Origin: Hyphomicrobium sp.
Lineage (GTDB): Bacteria; Pseudomonadota; Alphaproteobacteria; Rhizobiales; Hyphomicrobiaceae
Assembly (NCBI GenBank): GCA_025351425.1
Contig: JANXVY010000025.1
Span: 1-64,000, forward strand
Length of the DNA: 64,000 bases
Reading direction: 5' to 3'
The notes beneath the pieces are model-generated. The model worked only from the letters and a program-made list of their open reading frames with translations. It did no database searches and had not been told where the DNA came from. Below, in pieces: positions 16,909-24,850 of this stretch. A program made the translations under genes and the position numbers. Within the stretch, counting starts at the first letter, position 1; each line of letters begins with the position of its first letter.

Positions 16909-19470
16909 ATGACGCCAGCTGCGAAGTCCAGCATTGATCCGGTTCCGGACTTCCTGCGCACCTACAGGGATCGGCTGCATGGCGGATACGACGAACTCGT
17001 CGACCCGCACGGCGCCATCCGGCCGCACTGGAAGCGGTTTCTGGCCGAGCTTCAGGAGATCCCCGAGCCCGAGCGGCTGGCCCGAGCTGCGCGCCTAGAC
17101 AGGCGCGTGCGCGAAACCGGCATTGCCCACGACATCTTTGCCGACCCCAGCAAGCCAGCCCAGCGCTGGCAACTTGATCTAGCCCCGGTGATCTTCTCCA
17201 GCGCCGAATGGCGGTTCCTGGAACGGGCCTTGACCCAGCGCGCACGCCTGTTCGACGCCGCGCTCTCCGACCTCTACAGCGATCAGCGGCTGATGCACGA
17301 AGGCCTGATCCCGCCGGAACTGGTGTTTTCGGACAGCACCTATCTGCGGCCCTGCCAGAACATCGGCGCGAGGATCGGCCAGCTCCAGTTTTACGCCGCC
17401 GATCTTGCGCGGGGGGCCGATGGTAACTGGCGGGTCATCGACAGTCACACCGAAACGCTCGCGGGCACCGGCTTCGCGCTCGCCAACAGGGTCGTCCACA
17501 CCCATATCGCAGGCGACATCTTCAAGCGCTGCAATTCGGTGCGGCTGGCCGACTATTTCCAACGCCTGCAGGGCGCGCTGACAGCCGTAAGCGGCCGCGA
17601 TAACGCCAGGATCGCCCTGCTGACCCCCGGCGCGCACCACCCCGACTATTTCTCGCACGCCTATATCGCGCGCTACCTCGGCTATCTGCTGGTCGAGGGA
17701 CGCGATCTCGTGACCAAGGGCAACGGCATCTATCTCAAGACGCTCGAAGGTTTGAAGGACATCGACCTGATCGTGCGGTGCGTCGATGGCCGCGTCATCG
17801 ATCCGCTTGAGCTGGACCCCGGCGGCTTCGAAGGTCCGGCCGGTCTGCTGCGGGTCTATCGCAAGGCGCCCAACCTTGTCACAAACGCCATCGGCTCGGG
17901 CATCGTCCAGAACCGCGGGCTCGGGGATTGGCTGCCAGGACTTGCCCGAACGCTGCTCGGCGAAAACCTGCTGCTGCCGGATGCGCCACGCCGCTGGCTT
18001 GGCGTTGGCGCCAACCGCGACTTCGTGCTTGCCAATCTCGACGCGTTCGTCATCCGCAAGACCCAGGAAGGCACCGGCCGTCCTGGCCAGGCTGCGCTTG
18101 GTTCTGATCCTGGCACCCTTACGGCTGCTGAGCGGACCTTGCTCGAAGCAGAAATCGGCCTACACGGGGCGACGCTGGTCGCGGAGGAAAAGATCGGGTT
18201 CAGCACCGCGCCCGCCCTGCACGCCGACGGACTCGCGCCTCGGCCGTTCGCGGTCCGGTTCTTCGTCGCCCGGACGGCGGACGGTTACATCGCAATGCCG
18301 GGCGGCCTTGCGATGACGGTCAATCCCGACCATGCGGTCGCCTTGAGCGCGCCAGATGGTCATACGCGCGACGTCTGGATCGTGTCGGACGACGAACAGG
18401 CGCCGCACATCAGCCTTTGGCGGTCCACGTTCGAATCTGCGCGGATCGAACGGACGCAGCGTCTCATCCAGAGCCGCGTCGCGGACGACCTGTTTTGGCT
18501 TGGCCGCTACAGCGAGCGGGCCGACTGGACCATGCGCGTGATGCGCAGCGCGTTGCGCCGCTTCGCCGAGGACAATGGACCGGCGACAGGGCGGCGGGCC
18601 GCCCAGAAGTGTCTCGAACTGCTGCTTGGCCACCGCGACCACGAACAGCCCGTCATCAATCCCGGTCCGTTCGAAATCGAAGGGCTGCTCGCCAGCCTCA
18701 TCAAAGGCGGCAAGTCTCCCCGCACACTGGAGCGCACCTGCCGCGGGCTCCATCGCGTCGCTCATCTGACGCGGGACCGGTTGTCGCTTGAGGCGTGGCA
18801 GACGTTGAGCAAGTTCGGCGCCGGCGACAGCTGGGGCCAGTCGCTCCAGACCGCGTCGCCCAACACCCTGCTCGATCTGCTCGACGAGGGCCTCGGGTCG
18901 CTGTCGGCCTTCAATGGGCTGATGCACGAGAACATGACGCGCAACTTCGGCTGGTCGTTCCTCGACATGGGGCGCCGGCTGGAGCGGGCCTACAATCTCA
19001 GCGAAGCGATCCTGACGCTGTTCGTTCCGCGGCCCGGCGAAGAAGAGGAACAAAGCAGCCTGCTGCTGCTGCTGGAACTTGCCGACAGCTTTATAACCTA
19101 CCGGTCGCGCTACCGGCTGGATCCTGTATTCCCGCTCGTGCTCGATCTGCTTTTGCTTGATGAAACCAATCCGCGCAGCCTCGCCTTCCAGCTCGCTGCC
19201 CTCTCACGCCACATGGAGAGCCTGCCCGATCCCACCGCAGGACGAAGCCTGCCGGAAGCCCGCCGCATACTGCTGGCGCTGTTGACCTCAATCCGGCTGG
19301 CGGATGTCGAGGGCATGGCTCTACAGGCCAACGGCGAGCGGCTCGCCGATCTGATGCACGAGCAGCTGCGCCTTCTGCCCGAGTTTTCGAGCGCGGTTTC
19401 GCGGCACTACTTTAATCTGATCGATGAGACGCCCCACCGGGTCCAAACACGCAGTGCGCCGCGGCCATGA
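16909..19470 (+). CDS. Circularly permuted ATP-grasp protein fused to an alpha-E domain
   Basis: The product (853 residues from 16909) joins COG2308, a circularly permuted ATP-grasp ligase domain (from FLRTYRDRLHGGYDEL to about residue 485, with GNWRVIDSHTETLAGTGF, GNGIYLKTLEGLKDID and the late EEKIGFSTAPAL segment), to COG2307, an all-helical alpha-E domain (from ESARIERTQRLIQSR to the end, with DDLFWLGRYSERADW). ATP-grasp enzymes form carboxylate-amine bonds; a peptide ligase role is predicted for this family. The start is uncertain: the frame opens at GTG 16813 and also has ATG 16840. ATG 16909 is taken because it begins a family-like distance before the first conserved block. It overlaps the next gene by ATGA. 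Confidence 0.88.
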   Translation: MTPAAKSSIDPVPDFLRTYRDRLHGGYDELVDPHGAIRPHWKRFLAELQEIPEPERLARAARLDRRVRETGIAHDIFADPSKPAQRWQLDLAPVIFSSAEWRFLERALTQRARLFDAALSDLYSDQRLMHEGLIPPELVFSDSTYLRPCQNIGARIGQLQFYAADLARGADGNWRVIDSHTETLAGTGFALANRVVHTHIAGDIFKRCNSVRLADYFQRLQGALTAVSGRDNARIALLTPGAHHPDYFSHAYIARYLGYLLVEGRDLVTKGNGIYLKTLEGLKDIDLIVRCVDGRVIDPLELDPGGFEGPAGLLRVYRKAPNLVTNAIGSGIVQNRGLGDWLPGLARTLLGENLLLPDAPRRWLGVGANRDFVLANLDAFVIRKTQEGTGRPGQAALGSDPGTLTAAERTLLEAEIGLHGATLVAEEKIGFSTAPALHADGLAPRPFAVRFFVARTADGYIAMPGGLAMTVNPDHAVALSAPDGHTRDVWIVSDDEQAPHISLWRSTFESARIERTQRLIQSRVADDLFWLGRYSERADWTMRVMRSALRRFAEDNGPATGRRAAQKCLELLLGHRDHEQPVINPGPFEIEGLLASLIKGGKSPRTLERTCRGLHRVAHLTRDRLSLEAWQTLSKFGAGDSWGQSLQTASPNTLLDLLDEGLGSLSAFNGLMHENMTRNFGWSFLDMGRRLERAYNLSEAILTLFVPRPGEEEEQSSLLLLLELADSFITYRSRYRLDPVFPLVLDLLLLDETNPRSLAFQLAALSRHMESLPDPTAGRSLPEARRILLALLTSIRLADVEGMALQANGERLADLMHEQLRLLPEFSSAVSRHYFNLIDETPHRVQTRSAPRP

Positions 19471-20345
19471 TTTTCGATGTCAATCACAAGACGCTTTATC
19501 GCTACAGCCAGCCTGTGGTTCAGTCGCAGCACCTCACTCACATGGCGCCGCGCGCCCTGCCCCGACAATCGGTGCGCCATCACAGCCTGATTGTGGAGCC
19601 CGCGCCGGCGCTGCGGCTGGACACGCTCGACGCATTCGGGAACGGCGTGGTGACGCTCGAGATCGAAGTGCCGCATCGCGAATTGATTCTGCATGCGCGA
19701 AGCACGATCGAAACATATCCGCCGGCTGAGATCGACATGGGCGGGGGCCTCCCCTGGGACCGCCTCGACGAAGTGCTCGGACCCGGCGGCAGGGCCGCCT
19801 CCGATCTCGATACCATTCAATACCGCTGCGAAAGCCGCTTCACGACAGCAAACCAAGACATTGCCGATTACGCGCGGCTGTCGCTTCCTCCAGGACGCTC
19901 TGTGCTTGCCGCCGCCATGGATCTGACGACCCGCATCTTTCGCGATTTTACGTTCGATGGCTCGGCGACCGATATTTCCACGCCGATCACCCAGGTGCTG
20001 CGGCAACGGCGCGGCGTATGCCAGGACTTTGCCCATCTGGCGCTCGCGTGCCTAAGAACGCGGCGCATTCCGGCGCGCTACGTCAGCGGCTACATCCTTA
20101 CCCATCCGGCACCCGGGCAGATCAAGCTCAACGGCGCAGATGCGTCCCACGCCTGGATTTCCGTGTGGTCGCCCGATTTCGGCTGGGTCGATTTCGATCC
20201 AACAAACGGGGTTGCTGCGCACGAGGAACATATCACCGTCGCCTTCGGCCGCGACTACAACGACGTGGCGCCGATCAGCGGGGTGCTGCTGGGTGGGGGC
20301 GAACATTCAGTCAGCGTTTCGGTGGACGTTGCGCCGGTTCAGTAG
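19467..20345 (+). CDS. Transglutaminase-like cysteine protease
   Basis: This 292-residue COG1305 protein has the N-terminal beta-rich domain (bacterial transglutaminase N-terminal region, starting MIFDVNHKTLYRYSQPV) and then the transglutaminase core with Cys185 (RGVCQDFAH), His228 (SHAWISVW) and Asp244 (DFDPTNG). It is the second transglutaminase of the cluster. The ATG overlaps the stop of the ATP-grasp/alpha-E gene, so the three plus-strand genes appear to form one operon. Being separate from the DUF2126-linked copy, it may act at a different step (cleavage versus transfer); the sequence does not tell which. Confidence 0.92.
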   Translation: MIFDVNHKTLYRYSQPVVQSQHLTHMAPRALPRQSVRHHSLIVEPAPALRLDTLDAFGNGVVTLEIEVPHRELILHARSTIETYPPAEIDMGGGLPWDRLDEVLGPGGRAASDLDTIQYRCESRFTTANQDIADYARLSLPPGRSVLAAAMDLTTRIFRDFTFDGSATDISTPITQVLRQRRGVCQDFAHLALACLRTRRIPARYVSGYILTHPAPGQIKLNGADASHAWISVWSPDFGWVDFDPTNGVAAHEEHITVAFGRDYNDVAPISGVLLGGGEHSVSVSVDVAPVQ

Positions 20346-20438
20346 TCCCTTACCGGCCCACGCAAGCTTTGCGGCCATGGCCGTTCCCTCCTGCCGTGAC
20401 GGGTTGCACCCGCTGCTCGCTAAACCCCCCGTCGTTAT

Positions 20439-20513
20439 TGGTGAGCCCGGATGGGATCGAACCATCGACACCCTGATTAAAAGTCAGGTGCTCTACCGCT
20501 GAGCTACGGGCCC
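20439..20513 (-). tRNA. tRNA-Lys (anticodon UUU)
   Basis: Read on the minus strand this is a complete cloverleaf. The acceptor stem GGGCCCG pairs with CGGGCTC (one G-T pair), followed by discriminator A and an encoded CCA. The D-arm is AGCTCAGCGGTAGAGC. The anticodon arm is CCTGA/TCAGG with loop CTTTTAA, giving anticodon TTT. The T-arm contains GGTTCGATCC. It is isolated between the transglutaminase gene and an intergenic repeat. No integrase or att duplication is seen next to it. Confidence 0.96.
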
Positions 20514-20532
20514 TATCGCCGAGGGGAACCAC

Positions 20533-20561
20533 GTCCTAAGGGCTTCATGCCGACGGGTCAA
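20533..20561 (-). promoter_or_regulatory. Likely promoter of the tRNA-Lys gene
   Basis: On the minus strand a -35 TTGACC (20561-20556) and a -10-like TAGGAC (20538-20533) are separated by 17 bases. This would start transcription about 10-15 bases before the mature tRNA 5' end. The -35 is near consensus and the -10 weak (three of six). Confidence 0.5.
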
Positions 20562-20640
20562 GCGCCACCGACGGTGGCCTGTGCTAAACCCGTAACGCTG
20601 CCTTGCATACTTCCGGCTCGTACTGGCGCGCGCAACGCGC

Positions 20641-20745
20641 TAGAGCAAATTCCGATCCTATGGAATCGGAATTTTGCTCTAGGTTGTTGCTTTTGTCGCA
20701 TTTTCTGCGACGAACCGGTATCCACTTCGTCGGAAAATGCTCTAG
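20641..20745. repeat. Hyphomicrobiales-type intergenic palindromic repeat element
   Basis: Two palindromes stand side by side. The first, 20641-20681, has arms TAGAGCAAATTCCGAT and its complement with one base inserted. The second, 20698-20740, has arms GCATTTTCTGCGACGAA and TTCGTCGGAAAATGC, followed by TCTAG. Elements with the GCATTTTC...CGACGAA arms and CTCTAG junctions are spread through many Hyphomicrobiales genomes. It fills the space between the tRNA and the EamA gene and shares its CTCTAGGT-T-rich-TTTTGTCG layout with the element at 36517-36600. Confidence 0.75.
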
Positions 20746-20805
20746 GTCACCCAGTCCGCACCCATCCAACCGGGGCGCGAATCCATCACAAGAGCGATCG
20801 AACCG

Positions 20806-21738
20806 ATGCAGAAGGAATTTTCGCCTCCAGAGCCGCCGCTTGCGACGAGAGCCCACGACGCGCCGCCTGGCTCGCGCCGGATGGCGGCGATCGGGCTGCT
20901 TGTGCTGGCGGTCGCCCTGTTTTCGGCACTCGACACGACGGCAAAACTGCTGGCGACGCGATTCCATATTCCCGTGACCGAAATCGTCTGGCTCCGGTTT
21001 CTGGGCCAAACGTTCTACATGGTGCTGATTTTCGGCGTCGTGGGCGTGCCCAAACTGCTTGCGACGAAGCAGCTCCCGCTGCAGTTCCTGCGCTCCTGTT
21101 TGATGATCGCGACGACTGCCTGCAATTTCATTGCCCTCGAGACGCTCCGGCTCGACCAAACCATCACCATCACGTTTCTCGCGCCGCTGGTCGTGGCGGC
21201 GCTTGCGGGTCCGCTGCTAGCCGAGTGGGTCGGCTGGCACAGGGCGTGCGCGATTGCCGTTGGGTTCCTGGGCGTTCTGGTCGCGGTTCACCCAGGCAGC
21301 GCGCCGCTTTCGGCCGCTATTTTCATCTCGTTTGCTGGCATGCTCGCGTATGCTCTGTTCATGCTCCTGACCCGGCACCTGTCGACACGCGACCCGCCTT
21401 TCGTCACGCTGTTTTATTCGATGATCGCGGGCACGCTGCTCAGTTGTCCGCTGGCGCTGCACGACTGGGTTACCCCGGCGGACGTTCGCACGTGGGCGAT
21501 GCTGGCCGCCCTGGGCGCCTTGGGAGGCGCAGGGCACATGCTGTTCATCTTCGCCTACAAGTTCGCACCGGCGTCGGCGGTGTCCCCGTTCATCTACACG
21601 CAGCTGCTGACCATGATCGCAAGCGGCTATCTGGTGTTTGGCGACTTGCCGGACGCCTGGACGCTGAGCGGGGCCGCCATCGTCATTGCCTCGGGGATCT
21701 ACCTCGTGCATCGCGAACGCGTGATCGGAAAAGTGTAG
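20806..21738 (+). CDS. EamA-family (DMT superfamily) transporter
   Basis: This 310-residue membrane protein has about ten hydrophobic segments in two EamA repeats. The first runs from GLLVLAVALFSALDTTAKLLA to LLAEWVGW and the second from LSAAIFISFAGMLAYALFMLL to the end, with the family-typical FLAPLVVAALAG and SAVSPFIYTQLL ends of each repeat. Substrate unknown; such proteins export amino acids or other small metabolites. The N-terminus has about 25 hydrophilic residues before the first helix. No clear ribosome-binding site precedes ATG 20806, and ATG 20881 is an alternative. It converges on the RND operon with seven bases between stops. Confidence 0.9.
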   Translation: MQKEFSPPEPPLATRAHDAPPGSRRMAAIGLLVLAVALFSALDTTAKLLATRFHIPVTEIVWLRFLGQTFYMVLIFGVVGVPKLLATKQLPLQFLRSCLMIATTACNFIALETLRLDQTITITFLAPLVVAALAGPLLAEWVGWHRACAIAVGFLGVLVAVHPGSAPLSAAIFISFAGMLAYALFMLLTRHLSTRDPPFVTLFYSMIAGTLLSCPLALHDWVTPADVRTWAMLAALGALGGAGHMLFIFAYKFAPASAVSPFIYTQLLTMIASGYLVFGDLPDAWTLSGAAIVIASGIYLVHRERVIGKV

Positions 21739-21745
21739 CAGCTAC

Positions 21746-24700
21746 TCAGCCGGGGAGGCGTGAATGGCGGACCCCTGGGTTAGCGTTGCGCTTACGGCTC
21801 AGTTTGTCGAGCATCAGATAGATCACCGGCGTCGTATAAAGGGTCAGCGCCTGGGACACGATCAGGCCGCCGATGATGCAATAGCCCAAGGGGCGGCGCA
21901 GCTCGGCGCCGGGCCCTGAGGCAAGCGCCAGCGGCAGGGCCCCGAGCAGGCTCGCGAGCGTCGTCATTAGGATGGGGCGGAAGCGCTCGACGCAGGCTTC
22001 CTCGATGGCGCGCTCGGGCGAGAGCCCCCGGCGGCGTTGGGCGTCGAGCGCGAAATCGACTAGCATGATGCCGTTTTTCTTGACGATACCGATCAGCAAG
22101 ATAATCCCGATCAGCGCGATCACGGACAGCTCCATCCCAGCGAATTGCAGCGCCAGCAACGCGCCCAATCCGGCAGACGGCAAGGTCGAGATAATCGTCA
22201 ACGGGTGCACGAAGCTTTCATACAGGATACCGAGCACCAGATAGACCGAAATGAGCGCGGCTCCGATCAAGAGCGGCTGGCTCGCGGCGTTGGCGGCAAA
22301 CGCTTTTGCATCGCCAGCCGGCTCGGCCGTTATCGAGGCCGGCAACGCCAAGCGCGCGATCGCTCGCTTGATGGCCTGGCTCGCATCGTCGAGCTTCGCG
22401 CCGGGCGCCAGATTGTAGGTCACCGTTACGGCCGCAAAGGGCCCGGTATGATTGATCGCGAGGGGCGACAGTCCGCGGGCGACCTTGATCACGTTCATCA
22501 GCGGGATCTGAGCGCCGCCGGTTCCGGGCACGTAGATGCGCGCAAGATCGCCGATGTCGCGCTGGAATTTCGGATCGATCTCCAAAATCACTTTGTACTG
22601 GTTGCGTGGGCCATAAATTGTCGAGACCTGCCGCTGTGAGAAGGCATTGTTCAACGCATTGTCGATGTCGGTGATCTTGACGCCGAGCCGTGCTGCCGTG
22701 AGGCGGTCGATCGTGATGCCCGCTTCCAGGCCGCCTTGCAGGCGGTCGGTCGAAACGTCGGCCAATTCGGGCAAGCCCTGCATCGCCGCCACGACCTTAG
22801 GCACGGCGATGTTCAGCTCCTCCAGGCTCTGGCTGGAGAGGGTATACTGATAGGTCGACTTCCCGGCGCGTGCGCCGACCCTCACGTCCTGCGCACCGTT
22901 CATATAAACTGAGATGCCGTCGAGCTTCGACAGCTTCGTTCGCATCCGGTCGATGACGGCATTGGTCGAGACATAGCCGCGCTCGGCCAGCGGCTTCAAG
23001 TTGATGAACAACCGCCCCTGGTTCATCGCCCCCCCCATCGGCCCCGCCGAACCGACCGAGCCGCCGAAGGCCTGCACGGCCGGTTCGGCGGCAACGATCT
23101 CGGCGGCCCGGTCTTGCAACTTCGCCATGGCGGCAAAGGAAATGTCGCTCGCCGCTTCCGTCTGGGCCATGATGAAGCCGGTGTCGTCCTGGGGAAAAAA
23201 GCCCTTCGGCAGATTGATGTAGAGGTAGACGGTGGCGGCCAAGCAGGCGGCAAGAGACAGCAGGGTCAGCACCCGATGGTGCAGCACCTGCCTGAGCGAG
23301 CGGCTGTAGGCGGTGAGCATGGCGCTGAGGCCGCCTTCAAAAACGCGGTCGAACCAATTTTGCCGTTTGGCATCCTGCTTGATGAAATAGGCGCAGATCA
23401 TCGGGGTGACGGAGAGGGAAACCACCGTCGACACCAGGATCGCATACACCAGCGTCCAAGAAAATTCCGTCAGCAGGCGGCCGATCACGCCGGTCTGGAA
23501 CAGCATGGGAATGAAAGCCGCCATCAGCGAAATGCTGATCGACACCACCGTGAAGCCGATCTGCTTGGCGCCAGCGAGCGCTGCCTGGAGCGGCGTCAAA
23601 CCCAACTCGAGGTTGGAATACATGTTCTCGATCATCACGATGGCGTCGTCGACCACGAAGCCGACGGCGACCGCAACCGCCAGCAACGAGATGTTGTTGA
23701 CCGAGAAGCCGGACGCCCACATGAGCGCAAATGTGCCTGCCAGCGACAACGGCACCGTGATGCCGGCCGCAACCGTGGGCGTGGTCCGGCGCAGGAAGAC
23801 GAACACCACCATCATCACCAAGGAAATGGTGATCATCAGGGTTATCTGCATATCGTGGACGCTGGCCCGCAGCGTCTGCGTCCGGTCGGACAGAACCTCG
23901 ATATCGAGCCCGGCCGGTACCCAGCGCTTGATCTCCGGGATCAGCGCCTTGACCGCATCCACCGTTTCCAGCACGTTCGCATCGGCCTGCTTGGTCACGA
24001 TCAGCAGGACCGCCGGCTTGCGATTGAACATGGCCAGCGAGCGGGTGTTACGCGAACTCGGCTCGACCGTCGCCACGTCCTGCAGCCGCACGACCGCGCC
24101 GTTCACCGTTTTCAAAACCAGAGGGGCGAATTCGGCGGCCGCCTTGAGCTGGTCATTGGTGGCGAGCGTTGCTGCCGTGGCTGTTCCGTCCAAAGTGCCA
24201 AGGGGCTGGACCGTGGACGTATTGACGATGGCCGTGCGTACGTCGTCGATGGAGAGCCCCATGGCCGCCAACCGCGTGGGATCTGCGCGTACGCGGATCG
24301 CCGGCTGGTCGGCACCCGAGATCGTGACGTCGGCCACACCGGGGACCTGCGTCATGCGGGGGGCGATCGTGCTGTCGGCGGCGTCGTAGATGGCCGAGGG
24401 GGCCAGCGTTGCCGACGACAGGGCGACGATCAGAACGGGGGCTGCGGACGGATTGAATTTGCGAAACGTCGGCACGCTCGGCAGATCGCCTGGAAGGTCG
24501 GTCTGGGCCGCATTGATTGCGGCTTGAACGTCGCGGGCGGCGTTGTCGATCTTGCGGCTGAGGTCGAACTGGATCGTGATCCCGGTCGAGCCGACGTTGC
24601 TGGTCGAGGTGAGTTCGGTGACGCCTGGAATTTCGCCGAGGCGGCGCTCGAGCGGGGCTGCGACCGTTGCCGCCATCGTCTCCGGATCAGCACCGGGTCT

Positions 24701-24850
24701 GCTCGCCTGAACCCTGATCGTGGGGAAATCGATACTCGGCAAGCTCGCGACCGGCAGCGCGCGGTAAGATACGATGCCTAGAAGCATCAAGCCGAGCGCC
24801 AGCAGGGTCGTACCGACGGGCCGCAGGATAAAGATAGCCGAGGGGTTCAT
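21746..24850 (-). CDS. RND multidrug efflux permease, MdtC-like
   Basis: This 1034-residue inner-membrane proton/drug antiporter of the AcrB superfamily has the first helix at PVGTTLLALGLMLLG, then the large periplasmic loop, the conserved helix-4 motif GFVVDDAIVMIEN (Asp pair for proton relay), a second periplasmic loop and the final helices (GIILLIGIVKKNGIMLVDFAL). With the paralogue upstream it resembles the heteromultimeric MdtB-MdtC pair. The ATG at 24850 overlaps the stop of the first permease (ATGA). The longer frame to 24919 lies inside that gene and is rejected. No outer-membrane channel gene follows. Confidence 0.93.
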   Translation of the reverse strand: MNPSAIFILRPVGTTLLALGLMLLGIVSYRALPVASLPSIDFPTIRVQASRPGADPETMAATVAAPLERRLGEIPGVTELTSTSNVGSTGITIQFDLSRKIDNAARDVQAAINAAQTDLPGDLPSVPTFRKFNPSAAPVLIVALSSATLAPSAIYDAADSTIAPRMTQVPGVADVTISGADQPAIRVRADPTRLAAMGLSIDDVRTAIVNTSTVQPLGTLDGTATAATLATNDQLKAAAEFAPLVLKTVNGAVVRLQDVATVEPSSRNTRSLAMFNRKPAVLLIVTKQADANVLETVDAVKALIPEIKRWVPAGLDIEVLSDRTQTLRASVHDMQITLMITISLVMMVVFVFLRRTTPTVAAGITVPLSLAGTFALMWASGFSVNNISLLAVAVAVGFVVDDAIVMIENMYSNLELGLTPLQAALAGAKQIGFTVVSISISLMAAFIPMLFQTGVIGRLLTEFSWTLVYAILVSTVVSLSVTPMICAYFIKQDAKRQNWFDRVFEGGLSAMLTAYSRSLRQVLHHRVLTLLSLAACLAATVYLYINLPKGFFPQDDTGFIMAQTEAASDISFAAMAKLQDRAAEIVAAEPAVQAFGGSVGSAGPMGGAMNQGRLFINLKPLAERGYVSTNAVIDRMRTKLSKLDGISVYMNGAQDVRVGARAGKSTYQYTLSSQSLEELNIAVPKVVAAMQGLPELADVSTDRLQGGLEAGITIDRLTAARLGVKITDIDNALNNAFSQRQVSTIYGPRNQYKVILEIDPKFQRDIGDLARIYVPGTGGAQIPLMNVIKVARGLSPLAINHTGPFAAVTVTYNLAPGAKLDDASQAIKRAIARLALPASITAEPAGDAKAFAANAASQPLLIGAALISVYLVLGILYESFVHPLTIISTLPSAGLGALLALQFAGMELSVIALIGIILLIGIVKKNGIMLVDFALDAQRRRGLSPERAIEEACVERFRPILMTTLASLLGALPLALASGPGAELRRPLGYCIIGGLIVSQALTLYTTPVIYLMLDKLSRKRNANPGVRHSRLPG

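Noticed and set aside
20439-20513. tRNA-Lys as an integration site of a genomic island
   Set aside because: No integrase, no duplicated tRNA 3' end and no accessory genes next to it; the accessory island is 24 kb away.
20350-20532. 60-codon minus-strand frame
   Set aside because: It spans the tRNA-Lys gene in the same direction and is explained by that RNA.
23114-24781. Plus-strand open frame of 555 codons
   Set aside because: Antisense shadow of the MdtC-like permease with no recognisable domain.
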